From an uncultured Prevotella sp. (GTDB lineage Bacteria > Bacteroidota > Bacteroidia > Bacteroidales > Bacteroidaceae): a DNA stretch of 32,960 nucleotides. Under the pieces are notes generated by a model that ran no database searches, had not been told where the DNA came from, and saw only the letters and a program-made list of their open reading frames with translations. The translations under genes were made by a program, and so were the position numbers. The stretch covers positions 1 to 32,960 of the forward strand of contig CAJOFE010000035.1 in the NCBI GenBank assembly GCA_905233825.1, read 5' to 3'. Shown piece after piece: positions 20,483-27,836 of the stretch (positions within the stretch are counted from its first letter, which is position 1; the number at the start of each line of letters is the position of its first letter).

Positions 20483-23305
20483 ATGTTGAAACTCAAACAA
20501 ATGTTTGTGGCTGTGGTGCTCTTCTTTGCAGGGGCAACAGCTATGACGGCACAGATGGAGATGCCGTCGATTCCCGTCGATGAAGCCGTGCGTATCGGCA
20601 AGCTCGACAATGGTATGACCTACTACATCCGTCACAATGAGTGGCCGGAGCATCGTGCAGAATTCTTCATTGCACAGCGTGTAGGCTCTATTCAGGAAAA
20701 CGACGACCAGCGTGGTCTGGCCCATTTCCTGGAGCACATGTGCTTTAATGGTACGACCCACTTCAAGGGCAACGACCTCATCCGTTGGTGTGAGAGCATC
20801 GGCGTGCAGTTCGGTGGCGACCTGAATGCTTACACCAGCATCGACCAGACGGTGTATAACATCTCGAACGTTCCCTCTGAGCGTACGGGTGTGATTGACT
20901 CCTGCCTACTCATTCTCTATGACTGGGCCGACGGTCTGCTCTTGGAGCCTGACGAGATTGACAAGGAGCGTGGCGTGATTCACGAGGAGTGGCGCCTGCG
21001 CACCAGTGCTGCCAGCCGCATGTTCGAGCGCAATCTGCCTGCCCTCTATCCTGGTTCGAAGTATGGTCATCGCTATCCCATCGGCCTGATGGAGATTATC
21101 GACAACTTCAAGCCGAAGGTGCTGCGCGACTATTACGAGAAGTGGTATCGTCCTGACAACCAGGCCATCATCGTGGTGGGCGACCTCGACGTGGATTACG
21201 TAGAAGGTAAGATCAAGGAACTGTTTGGCAAAATCGTGATGCCTCAGAATCCTGCCCCTGTGGAGTTGGAGCCCGTGCCCGATAATGACGAGCCTATCTT
21301 CATTGTCGATAAGGACAAGGAGATGCGGGTCAGCGAGGTAGAGGTGATGGTGAAGCATGATCCCGTGCCCGACGAAGTGAAGAAATCGCTGGAATATCTG
21401 TTGTTCGACTTCATGAAGGGTGCTGCCATCAGCATGCTGAACGACCGCCTGGCCGAGTGTGCCGAGAAAGCCGAGACACCATTTGTGCAGGCTTCGGCCA
21501 GCTATGGGCAGTATGTCTTTGCCAAGACGAAGGATGCTTTCGACTTGAGCATCACGCCTAAGGAGAACCAGACCGAGGCTGCCATGAAGGCCGCTCTTGT
21601 TGAGGCCCGTCGTGCTGCTGAGTTCGGCTTCACGGCTACGGAGTATCTGCGTTTCAAGCAGAACTACGAGAGCCAGCTCGATAAGAACTACTCGAACAAG
21701 GACAAGCGTTACAACGTGTCGTTCTGCAATAAGTACAAGAATCACTTCCTCGACAACGAGCCCATCCCCAGCATCGACTTCTCTTACCAGACTATGAAGC
21801 AGTTGGCTCCGGTGATTCCCTTGGAGGCTATCAACGAGCTGATGAAGGAGTTGTTCCCCAATAACGATTCGAACCTTGTGGTGGTGAACTTCAATCAGGA
21901 GAAGGAAGGCGCCGTCTATCCCACAGCCGAAACTCTGAAGAAGGCACTGGCTGAGGCTCGTACCATGCAGATTGAGGCTTATGTGGATAACGTGAAGGAC
22001 GAGCCTCTGATGACCGAGATGCCCAAGAAGGGAAGCATTGTGAAGGAAGAGGCTGGCCAGAAGTTCGACACTAAGGAGCTGACGCTCTCAAACGGCGCGA
22101 AGGTCATCCTGAAGCATACCGACCTGAAGGCCGACCAGGTGATACTTCGCGGTGAGGGCTTCGGTGGCAGCTCGCTCTATGGCGAGAAGGACTATATCAA
22201 CCTGCAGCTCTTCGACGATGTGGTCGAGGCCAGCGGACTGGGTAACTTCTCACATACTGAGCTAGAGAAAGCCCTGGCTGGCAAGATTGCCAGCGCATCG
22301 CTCTCGATGAGCAACGACCGTGAGTACATCAGCGGCTCTTCTACTCCGAAGGACGTGGAGACCATGCTGCAGCTCACCTACCTCTACTTCACCAATATCA
22401 ACAAGGACCAGCAATCGTACGACAAGCTGATGCAGACGCTCGAGTTGCAGCTGAAGAACAAGTCGACGGTGCCCGAGCAGGCATTCTCCGACTCGCTGAG
22501 TGTCACTATCAACAATCACGATCTTCGCACGAAGCCGCTGGAGCTGGAAGACCTTCAGAAGGTGAGCTACGACCGCATCCTCGAGATGGCCAAGGAGCGT
22601 ACCGCCAATGCCAATGGCTGGACCTTCACCATCGTGGGTAACTACGACGAGGAGACTATCCGTCCGCTCATCGAGCAGTATCTGGCTGCCCTGCCCTCAC
22701 AGAAAGACATCGTGAAGGGCAAGGATATCAACAATACCTTCAAGGGCAAGGTTATCTGCGACTTCAAGCGCAAGATGGAGACTCCGAAGGCTATGTCGGT
22801 AGTGCTGAACTATTCCTACGACATCCCCTACAACTTGGAGAATCTCATTCGTGCTGATATGACTGGACAAATCCTGAGTATGATCTATCTGAAGAAGATT
22901 CGCGAAGATGCCAGCGCTGCCTATACCGTACAGGCAATGAGCTTGATGAATCGTGACGACTATCGCACCAACGTCACCGTGCTCGCCGTATGCCCCATGA
23001 AGCCGGAGATGAGCGACGTCGCTATAAAGATTCTGCGCGAGGAGCTCGACAACCTGGCCAAGACTTGCGACGAGGACATGCTAACCAAGGTGAAGGAGTA
23101 CATGCTGAAGAACATCGACGACGAGGCTAAGACCAACAGCTACTGGGTGAGTCAACTCAGAAACCTGCGCGAGTTCGGAGTCGATACGCACACCGACTAC
23201 AAGGCCACCGTGCAGAAGCAGACGCCTGCTGACATCTGCAACTTCATGAAGCAAGTGCTGGCCAGCGGCAATCATGCCGAGGTCATCATGTTGCCCGAGG
23301 AGTAA
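20483..23305 (+). CDS. M16 family zinc metallopeptidase (pitrilysin-like), exported
   Basis: A 940-residue tandem-domain M16 peptidase. A signal peptide covers about residues 1-23 (hydrophobic core MFVAVVLFFAGATAMTA). The inverted zinc motif HFLEH is at 81-85 with the surrounding GLAHFLEHMCFNGT, and the distal glutamate lies in the DEIDKERGVIHEEW region (about 155-168). The second, inactive half begins near 510-540 (KFDTKELTLSNGAKVILKHTD) and carries the usual substrate-clamping domain with an R/Y signature near MIYLKKIREDASAAYTV. It probably degrades peptides in the periplasm or at the outer membrane. Its length is typical of Bacteroidetes members. The following ResB-like gene starts 6 nt downstream, so they are likely co-transcribed although functionally unrelated. 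Confidence 0.93.
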   Translation: MLKLKQMFVAVVLFFAGATAMTAQMEMPSIPVDEAVRIGKLDNGMTYYIRHNEWPEHRAEFFIAQRVGSIQENDDQRGLAHFLEHMCFNGTTHFKGNDLIRWCESIGVQFGGDLNAYTSIDQTVYNISNVPSERTGVIDSCLLILYDWADGLLLEPDEIDKERGVIHEEWRLRTSAASRMFERNLPALYPGSKYGHRYPIGLMEIIDNFKPKVLRDYYEKWYRPDNQAIIVVGDLDVDYVEGKIKELFGKIVMPQNPAPVELEPVPDNDEPIFIVDKDKEMRVSEVEVMVKHDPVPDEVKKSLEYLLFDFMKGAAISMLNDRLAECAEKAETPFVQASASYGQYVFAKTKDAFDLSITPKENQTEAAMKAALVEARRAAEFGFTATEYLRFKQNYESQLDKNYSNKDKRYNVSFCNKYKNHFLDNEPIPSIDFSYQTMKQLAPVIPLEAINELMKELFPNNDSNLVVVNFNQEKEGAVYPTAETLKKALAEARTMQIEAYVDNVKDEPLMTEMPKKGSIVKEEAGQKFDTKELTLSNGAKVILKHTDLKADQVILRGEGFGGSSLYGEKDYINLQLFDDVVEASGLGNFSHTELEKALAGKIASASLSMSNDREYISGSSTPKDVETMLQLTYLYFTNINKDQQSYDKLMQTLELQLKNKSTVPEQAFSDSLSVTINNHDLRTKPLELEDLQKVSYDRILEMAKERTANANGWTFTIVGNYDEETIRPLIEQYLAALPSQKDIVKGKDINNTFKGKVICDFKRKMETPKAMSVVLNYSYDIPYNLENLIRADMTGQILSMIYLKKIREDASAAYTVQAMSLMNRDDYRTNVTVLAVCPMKPEMSDVAIKILREELDNLAKTCDEDMLTKVKEYMLKNIDDEAKTNSYWVSQLRNLREFGVDTHTDYKATVQKQTPADICNFMKQVLASGNHAEVIMLPEE

Positions 23306-23311
23306 GGACAA

Positions 23312-24304
23312 GTGAACGGGAAGAAACCGTGGAAGCTGACTGAGGGATTCCTCATCGGCGCAGGACTTATCATAGTGGGACTGATGCTCCAGCTGAGCAT
23401 CGGCCCCATTCATTGGTCTTTATTCGCATGGCCTGTGAACATCATCGTGCTGGCTGTGCTGCTTTTGATCATAGGAGTGGTATTCTTTCTGCGCAAGCGT
23501 GTCTATGCCTGCCAGTTTCTAGGAACCTACGCCGCAGCCGTGCCTGCCCTTTGCTATGCTGTCGGGCTGACGGTGGTGATGGGACTTGTCCGACAGGTTG
23601 CTCCCTCCTCCCCAGAAGAGGAGAATCTGTGGCTCCACGACATGCTCACGTTCTGGCCCTTTGTCCTTATCTACACCTACATCGTCCTCATCCTTGGATT
23701 GGTCATTTGTAAGCGATGGATGTCTATGCGGCGCTATGATTTCGTTGGCAACGTCAGTCGCATTCTGCCGTTTTTGCTCAATCACCTCGGCCTCTTCATC
23801 GCCCTCACCACAGCCACGCTGGGTAATGCCGACATGCAGCGCTTGCAGATGTGGACGACGAACAACCCTGAGATGGCCAACATGTTCTCAGGGGCTGATG
23901 TCTTTCATCAGTATGAGCGTTTTGCTATGGACGATGCAGGACTCAAGCATGAACTGCCTCTGGCCATCGAGCTGAAGCGTTTCATCATGGAGATGTACGA
24001 TGACAACATCACGCCCCGTCGCTATGCCTCTGAAGTCATCATCTACAGCAAGTCCTCGCTTCATCAGTATGCGGCCACTATCGACGTGAACAAGCCTGTC
24101 GAGGTTGATGGCTGGAAAGTTTATCAGAAAGACTATCGGCTGACCGAGGCTGGTGATGCCTGCCAGATCAGCATCCTCGAACTGGTCAGCGACCCCTGGC
24201 TCCCTTGGGTCTATGCTGGCATCTTCATGATGCTCGTTGGTGCCCTCCTCCTGCTCTTTCAAGGAAGAAAAACCGTCTCTTCGTCTAATCGTCTAACCGT
24301 CTAA
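23312..24304 (+). CDS. ResB/Ccs1-like cytochrome c biogenesis protein
   Basis: A 330-residue membrane protein starting with GTG. Helices are visible at about 13-31, 36-57 and 66-88, then a loop and further helices at about 108-128 and 141-160. A long periplasmic segment (about 165-305) includes VIIYSKSSLHQYAATIDVNKPVEVDGWKVYQKDY, the hallmark of ResB-like proteins in which the bound haem or cytochrome partner is presented, followed by a last helix (WVYAGIFMMLVGALLLLF). It works with CcsA, encoded immediately downstream, in system II cytochrome c maturation. A GTG start 6 nt after the peptidase gene suggests translational coupling. The final codons run into an 8-bp tandem repeat that also spans the stop codon. 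Confidence 0.85.
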   Translation: MNGKKPWKLTEGFLIGAGLIIVGLMLQLSIGPIHWSLFAWPVNIIVLAVLLLIIGVVFFLRKRVYACQFLGTYAAAVPALCYAVGLTVVMGLVRQVAPSSPEEENLWLHDMLTFWPFVLIYTYIVLILGLVICKRWMSMRRYDFVGNVSRILPFLLNHLGLFIALTTATLGNADMQRLQMWTTNNPEMANMFSGADVFHQYERFAMDDAGLKHELPLAIELKRFIMEMYDDNITPRRYASEVIIYSKSSLHQYAATIDVNKPVEVDGWKVYQKDYRLTEAGDACQISILELVSDPWLPWVYAGIFMMLVGALLLLFQGRKTVSSSNRLTV

Positions 24305-24305
24305 A
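24274..24305 (+). repeat. 8-bp tandem repeat spanning the ResB-like stop codon
   Basis: Four units: CGTCTCTT, CGTCTAAT, CGTCTAAC and CGTCTAAA. The stop codon TAA is within the last unit, and the ccsA ATG follows 22 nt later. It encodes the terminal SSNRLTV of the upstream protein. Confidence 0.85.
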
Positions 24306-24327
24306 AAACGTTCATCCGTCAAAAGCC

Positions 24328-25110
24328 ATGCTCTGGAACAGCTTCATCTACTTCGCCATCGCCTCGTTGCTCTTTTGGGCAGCAGGAGCCTACTTTGCTT
24401 GGAAGAGCAAGGCAACGGCAGCTATTACCCTGACGGTGGTGGGCCTCTGCGTCTTCTTTGCCTATATATTAATGATGTGGGTGACGTTGGAGCGACCACC
24501 CATGCGCACGATGGGCGAGACACGCCTGTGGTATTCGCTGTTCCTGCCATTGGCCGGCCTGTTTGTCTATGGTCGCTGGCGCTACAAATGGATTCTCACC
24601 TTCAGCACCGTTATGGCTACCGTCTTCGTGTGCATCAACCTCTTCAAGCCCGAGATTCACACGAAGATGATGATGCCAGCCCTGCAGAGTCCCTGGTTTG
24701 CCCCTCATGTCATCGTCTATATGTTCGCTTATGCCATGCTGGGTGCCTCATTCCTCATGGCTGTGTGGATGCTTTGGTCCCCTCGCTCGTCTATGCCGAA
24801 GAACTTAGGGGGCTTGGACAACCTCGTTTATGTCGGCCTCGCCTTCATGACCTTTGGCATGCTCTTCGGAGCCCTTTGGGCCAAGGAGGCCTGGGGCCAC
24901 TACTGGTCGTGGGACCCGAAGGAGACGTGGGCAGCCGCCACCTGGCTGGGCTACCTCTGCTATGTCCACTATCGTCGCTATCCCCATCACAAGCCCCGTG
25001 TTGCCCTCTGGATGCTTGTCGTCTGTTTCCTCCTCCTCCAGGTCTGTTGGTGGGGCATCAATTATCTCCCCTCAGCACAAGGCACCAGCGTGCATACCTA
25101 CGGGATGTAA
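24328..25110 (+). CDS. ccsA: cytochrome c biogenesis protein CcsA (haem-handling WWD family)
   Basis: A 260-residue integral membrane protein with about eight helices. The haem-binding tryptophan-rich motif is WGHYWSWDPKETWAAATWLGY (about residues 189-209), the diagnostic WWD signature, preceded by a loop with LVYVGLAFMTFGMLFGALWAKEAWG. Conserved histidines flank the motif (FAPHVIVYMFAY upstream; VHYR/HHKPR downstream). CcsA with ResB forms the system II haem lyase attaching haem to apocytochromes c in the periplasm. In Bacteroidetes this pair is often next to nrfHA nitrite reductase genes, which are not present in this window. Starts with ATG 23 nt after the ResB-like stop codon. Confidence 0.92.
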   Translation: MLWNSFIYFAIASLLFWAAGAYFAWKSKATAAITLTVVGLCVFFAYILMMWVTLERPPMRTMGETRLWYSLFLPLAGLFVYGRWRYKWILTFSTVMATVFVCINLFKPEIHTKMMMPALQSPWFAPHVIVYMFAYAMLGASFLMAVWMLWSPRSSMPKNLGGLDNLVYVGLAFMTFGMLFGALWAKEAWGHYWSWDPKETWAAATWLGYLCYVHYRRYPHHKPRVALWMLVVCFLLLQVCWWGINYLPSAQGTSVHTYGM

Positions 25111-25161
25111 GTTTACTCTTTGCGTAGTTTTACGTTGTAAGCATAAACGCAAAAAAACAAG

Positions 25162-25381
25162 TGCCGTTTCCAGGCCCTGAAGATGCCGTTTCCAAGTCCT
25201 GTAAACGGCATTTCCAAGCCCCAAAGAAGGCACCTTTTGCAGTTTTGGACGCAGCAAAATTGTTTTTGGACGCAGCAAAATTGTTTTTGGACGCAGCAAA
25301 ACGAAATAAGCACGTCGCTCGATGAAAATAGCGCCCTTCTCGTTTAAAATAGGAGGCCGCTCGTTTAAAAAAGGAGGCACC
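25162..25381 (+). repeat. composite array of three 21-23-bp tandem repeat families
   Basis: Three adjacent blocks of about three units each. Block A (25162-25229): 22-23-bp units beginning TGCCGTTTCCA or GGCATTTCCA. Block B (25243-25303): 21-bp units containing TTTTGGACGCAGCAAAA, nearly identical. Block C (25319-25381): 21-bp units beginning TCGATGAAAATAG or TCGTTTAAAA and ending in a GC-rich GGAGGC-like tail. Parts of block C recur at 4106-4170 on the other strand. The 21-bp periods keep open frames on the minus strand, but no start signals support a protein. The remainder of the 25111-25690 gap contains the hairpin near 25119-25153, the EamA promoter and a short candidate ORF. Confidence 0.85.
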
Positions 25382-25513
25382 TAACCGTTTAACACAAAGT
25401 TGCGGTGATTAGTAACAATTAACAGGACAGAAGAGGATATCATTATTTTTGTATCATTTATATAGTAATGAGCTTAAACAAATATGTTTTTGGTCATTTG
25501 GTGCAAGAAAAAG

Positions 25514-25554
25514 TTCGCAAAACTTGCGAATATCGTGGCTTTTTATTACCTTTG
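25514..25554 (+). promoter_or_regulatory. promoter of EamA-mtnN-luxS unit with overlapping palindrome
   Basis: The -7 box TACCTTTG is at 25547-25554, and a degenerate -33 CTTG is at 25523-25526 with a 20-nt spacer. A perfect inverted repeat TTCGCAA-AAC-TTGCGAA (25514-25530) covers the -33 position, a typical place for a repressor or activator site. The leader to the EamA ATG is about 130 nt. Confidence 0.6.
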
Positions 25555-25628
25555 CGCCCAAGGTGTGGTGAATATCCTCGACTCTGTGGATAAGCCCATC
25601 GACCTTTTCCGTTATCGCTCGCTCCACT

Positions 25629-25694
25629 ATGAGAAACAATTTAATAGTGGGCAGAAGCGCAGAACGAAAATGTGATTATGTCGTGGAGCAATGA
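25629..25694 (+). CDS. possible 21-codon leader ORF before EamA transporter
   Basis: ATG at 25629 opens a 21-residue frame (beginning MRNNLIVGRSAERK) whose TGA overlaps the EamA ATG as ATGA, the usual sign of translational coupling. It lies within the leader downstream of the promoter. There is no further evidence that it is translated; the beginning vaguely recalls the first residues of Bacteroidetes ATP-binding proteins (IVGR.AE), so it could also be a gene fragment. Confidence 0.25.
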   Translation: MRNNLIVGRSAERKCDYVVEQ

Positions 25695-26632
25695 ACAACA
25701 GGACTAACGGATATATCCTTGGGGCGCTGGCAGCAGCGAGCTATGGCACGAACCCGCTGTTCGCGCTACCATTGCTGTCGGCAGGCATCGATGCATATAG
25801 CGTGTTGTTCCTGCGTTATCTTTTTGCCATTCCTATGCTGGCACTGATGATGGTGGCGAGGGGTAGGGGCTTCGGACTGCGATGGGGACAGGTGGTGCCG
25901 TTGGTAGTACTGGGTCTGCTGATGGCGGCCTCGTCGCTGACGCTCTATGTGGCTTATGCATATATAGGAGCCGCCATTGCCTCGACGTTGTTGTTTATCT
26001 ATCCTATCCTGGTGACGCTTATCATGGCTGTATTTTTCCATGAAAGGCCGTCGCTGATGACCGTCTTCTGCATCGTGTTGGCTTCGGTAGGTGTTGCTCT
26101 GCTTTATCGTGGCGACGACGGAGAGACGCTGAATCTGACGGGACTTCTGCTGGTGGGCCTGTCGGCGTTGAGCTATGCCATCTATCTGGTGTGGACGGGA
26201 AGTAGGAGGATGAAAGAGATACCGACTCTGAAGCTGACGTTCTATGTGATTGTCTTTGGCTTGTCGCTCTTTGCATTCAATTTCCGTATGGAAACATTTA
26301 GCGTGCTCAATGCCCATCCCTGGCTGTGGCTCTCGGCGCTGTGTATGGCGCTATTTCCTACGGCTGTCTCGTTGCTCTGTACCAGCTCGGCCATTCAGCG
26401 TATCGGCAGCACGCCAGTAGCCATCATGGGCGCGTTGGAACCTGTGACGGCAGTGGCTTTTGCTGTAACGCTGTTCAGCGAGCCGATGACGCTACGTCTG
26501 GCTTTGGGCATGATACTCATCATCGTTGCCGTTACGCTGATTATCGCTGGTGGCAATATCACTCATCTGCTTCTGCGTGTGAGGCAGATGTTCCCACGAA
26601 TCAGGAAGAGAGGTAAAATAGTAAAAAGATAA
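25691..26632 (+). CDS. EamA/DMT-superfamily transporter
   Basis: A 313-residue protein with about ten hydrophobic helices arranged as two EamA repeats (about 9-137 and 150-290). Characteristic features are GALAAASYGTNPLFALPLLSAGIDAYSVLFLRY in the first half and LEPVTAVAFAVTLFSEPMTLRLALGMILII near the end of the second, in which the EP motif is typical of the superfamily. Members export or exchange amino acids, purines or other metabolites at the inner membrane; the substrate is not predictable. mtnN follows after 15 nt (with a short A-rich repeat) and luxS after that, so an export role related to sulfur amino acids or methyl-cycle products is possible but only an inference. Confidence 0.88.
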   Translation: MNNRTNGYILGALAAASYGTNPLFALPLLSAGIDAYSVLFLRYLFAIPMLALMMVARGRGFGLRWGQVVPLVVLGLLMAASSLTLYVAYAYIGAAIASTLLFIYPILVTLIMAVFFHERPSLMTVFCIVLASVGVALLYRGDDGETLNLTGLLLVGLSALSYAIYLVWTGSRRMKEIPTLKLTFYVIVFGLSLFAFNFRMETFSVLNAHPWLWLSALCMALFPTAVSLLCTSSAIQRIGSTPVAIMGALEPVTAVAFAVTLFSEPMTLRLALGMILIIVAVTLIIAGGNITHLLLRVRQMFPRIRKRGKIVKR

Positions 26633-26646
26633 AAAGGTAAAAGAAT
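26611..26646 (+). repeat. A-rich degenerate tandem repeat before mtnN
   Basis: Units of roughly 9 bp (AGGTAAAAT, AGTAAAAAG, ATAAAAAGG, TAAAAG) span the end of the EamA gene, including its stop codon, and end directly before the mtnN ATG at 26648. Confidence 0.7.
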
Positions 26647-26647
26647 T

Positions 26648-27292
26648 ATGATAATCGGAATCGAAGTAGCAATGGACAAGGAGCTGCAACAGCTGAAGCA
26701 GGTGTTTGCAGACAGTCAGGTGATTGTTGAGAAGTGCGGCATTGGCAAAGTGAATGCTGCATTGGGCGTACAACGTATGATTAACGACTATCATCCTGAT
26801 TGCATCATCTCGTCGGGATGTGCAGGCGGGAATGGTGATGATATCAATGTGAAGGACGTGGTGGTAAGCACAGAGCTGACCTATCATGATGTGTATTGTG
26901 GTGCTGCCATCGACAATACGACGCAGTACGGACAGGTGCAGGGCTTGCCTGCACGATACAAGGCCGATCCGTATCTGCTGGAGAAGGCTCTTGCTCTCTG
27001 TGCCTCTCATCCCTCACTACATCCAGGCCTCATTGTTACGGGCGACTGGTTCGTAGATTCCAAGGAGAAAATGCGTAGCATCATCGATTTGTTTCCTGAT
27101 GCCTGTGCCGTTGATATGGAGTCAGCAGCTATTGCGCAGACATGCTATATTCACCATGTACCGTTTATCTCGTTCCGTGTGGTGAGCGACATTCCTCTGC
27201 GCGATACTGACGCCTCGATGTATCACGACTTCTGGAACACTATCGCAGACGACTCCTTCCACATCACCAAGACCTTCGTCGAAAGTCTGTAA
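26648..27292 (+). CDS. mtnN: 5'-methylthioadenosine/S-adenosylhomocysteine nucleosidase
   Basis: A 214-residue nucleoside phosphorylase-fold enzyme. It starts MIIGIEVAMDKELQQL, has the GIGKVNAALGVQRMI helix (about 37-51), the SSGCAGG phosphate-loop equivalent, and the purine/ribose-binding motif CAVDMESAAIAQTC followed by the catalytic-Asp-containing FRVVSDIPLRD. It cleaves S-adenosylhomocysteine and methylthioadenosine to adenine and the thioribosyl compound. SRH formed from SAH is the substrate of LuxS, encoded next, giving a two-step module. Length is slightly shorter than the common ~230 residues. Confidence 0.93.
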   Translation: MIIGIEVAMDKELQQLKQVFADSQVIVEKCGIGKVNAALGVQRMINDYHPDCIISSGCAGGNGDDINVKDVVVSTELTYHDVYCGAAIDNTTQYGQVQGLPARYKADPYLLEKALALCASHPSLHPGLIVTGDWFVDSKEKMRSIIDLFPDACAVDMESAAIAQTCYIHHVPFISFRVVSDIPLRDTDASMYHDFWNTIADDSFHITKTFVESL

Positions 27293-27307
27293 TGCGGGAG
27301 CCAATTT

Positions 27308-27335
27308 TTCACTATTCACTATTCACTTTTCACTT
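27308..27335 (+). repeat. 7-bp tandem repeat before luxS
   Basis: Four perfect-to-near-perfect heptamers, TTCACTA twice and TTCACTT twice, end 2 nt before the luxS ATG. Confidence 0.9.
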
Positions 27336-27337
27336 TT

Positions 27338-27832
27338 ATGGAGGTTATACAAAGTTTCACCATTGACCACACCCACCTGAAGCCAGGTATCTACGTGTCG
27401 CGTGTGGATACGGGCTTTACGACGTTCGATTTGCGCATTACAGAGCCCAACAAGGAGCCAGCCGTTGCCCCTGCTGCCATGCATAGCATAGAACACCTCA
27501 TGGCCACTTGGTTCCGTAATAGCCAGGTTAAGCAGGATGTCGTCTATGTGGGTCCCATGGGATGCCTTACGGGCATGTATATCATCATGACAGGTACTTA
27601 CACCGTAGAGGACATGCGCCAGCTGACCATTGAATGTCTGGAGTGGATTCTCACACAGACGGAGGTTCCTGCAACGACTCCTGAGACATGTGGGAACTAT
27701 CTGCTCCACGACCTCCCCATGTGCAAATGGGAATGTCGTCGGTATATGGATCGTCTGCAAAATGATTTCCACTCAGAATATACCAAACTCCAGATAACCC
27801 TTGACGACGGCAGAATCTTTGCCGACGCATAG
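27338..27832 (+). CDS. luxS: S-ribosylhomocysteine lyase
   Basis: A 164-residue LuxS. Metal ligands are H49 and H53 of the HSIEH motif and a C-terminal cysteine in the ETCGNYLLHDLPMCKWEC region; the catalytic Cys lies in VGPMGCLTGMY. It cleaves S-ribosylhomocysteine to homocysteine and DPD, the precursor of the AI-2 signal. It immediately follows mtnN, which produces its substrate. The start is ATG 27338 directly behind the TTCACTA heptamer array. The stop codon is only 4 nt from the converging fucP stop, leaving no room for a separate terminator. Confidence 0.97.
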   Translation: MEVIQSFTIDHTHLKPGIYVSRVDTGFTTFDLRITEPNKEPAVAPAAMHSIEHLMATWFRNSQVKQDVVYVGPMGCLTGMYIIMTGTYTVEDMRQLTIECLEWILTQTEVPATTPETCGNYLLHDLPMCKWECRRYMDRLQNDFHSEYTKLQITLDDGRIFADA

Positions 27833-27836
27833 CGGC

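Noticed and set aside
20906..21745. Long minus-strand open frame opposite the M16 peptidase gene
   Set aside because: Antisense shadow of a codon-biased gene; the product is low-complexity His/Leu-rich with no recognisable domain.
25119..25153. Hairpin TTTGCGT...ACGCAAA after ccsA as a terminator
   Set aside because: The stem is followed by A residues rather than T on the transcribed strand and the loop is 21 nt, so it does not fit a standard terminator for ccsA.
25072..25380. Open minus-strand frame of 102 codons over the 25-kb repeat array, with repeated LLRPKTI motifs
   Set aside because: It is open because block B and C units are 21 bp long; it has no promoter or start context and runs into the ccsA coding end. 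Most likely a repeat shadow.
25162..25381. CRISPR array
   Set aside because: The units are contiguous tandem repeats with no variable spacers between, and no cas genes are present.
25444..25451. TATTTTTG as a second promoter in the 25-kb gap
   Set aside because: The -7 consensus fits but no TTTG is found at 19-22 nt upstream, and a better promoter lies 100 nt downstream.
25484..25675. 63-codon frame across the EamA promoter region
   Set aside because: It begins upstream of and reads through the -7 box at 25547-25554, so it cannot be expressed from that promoter.
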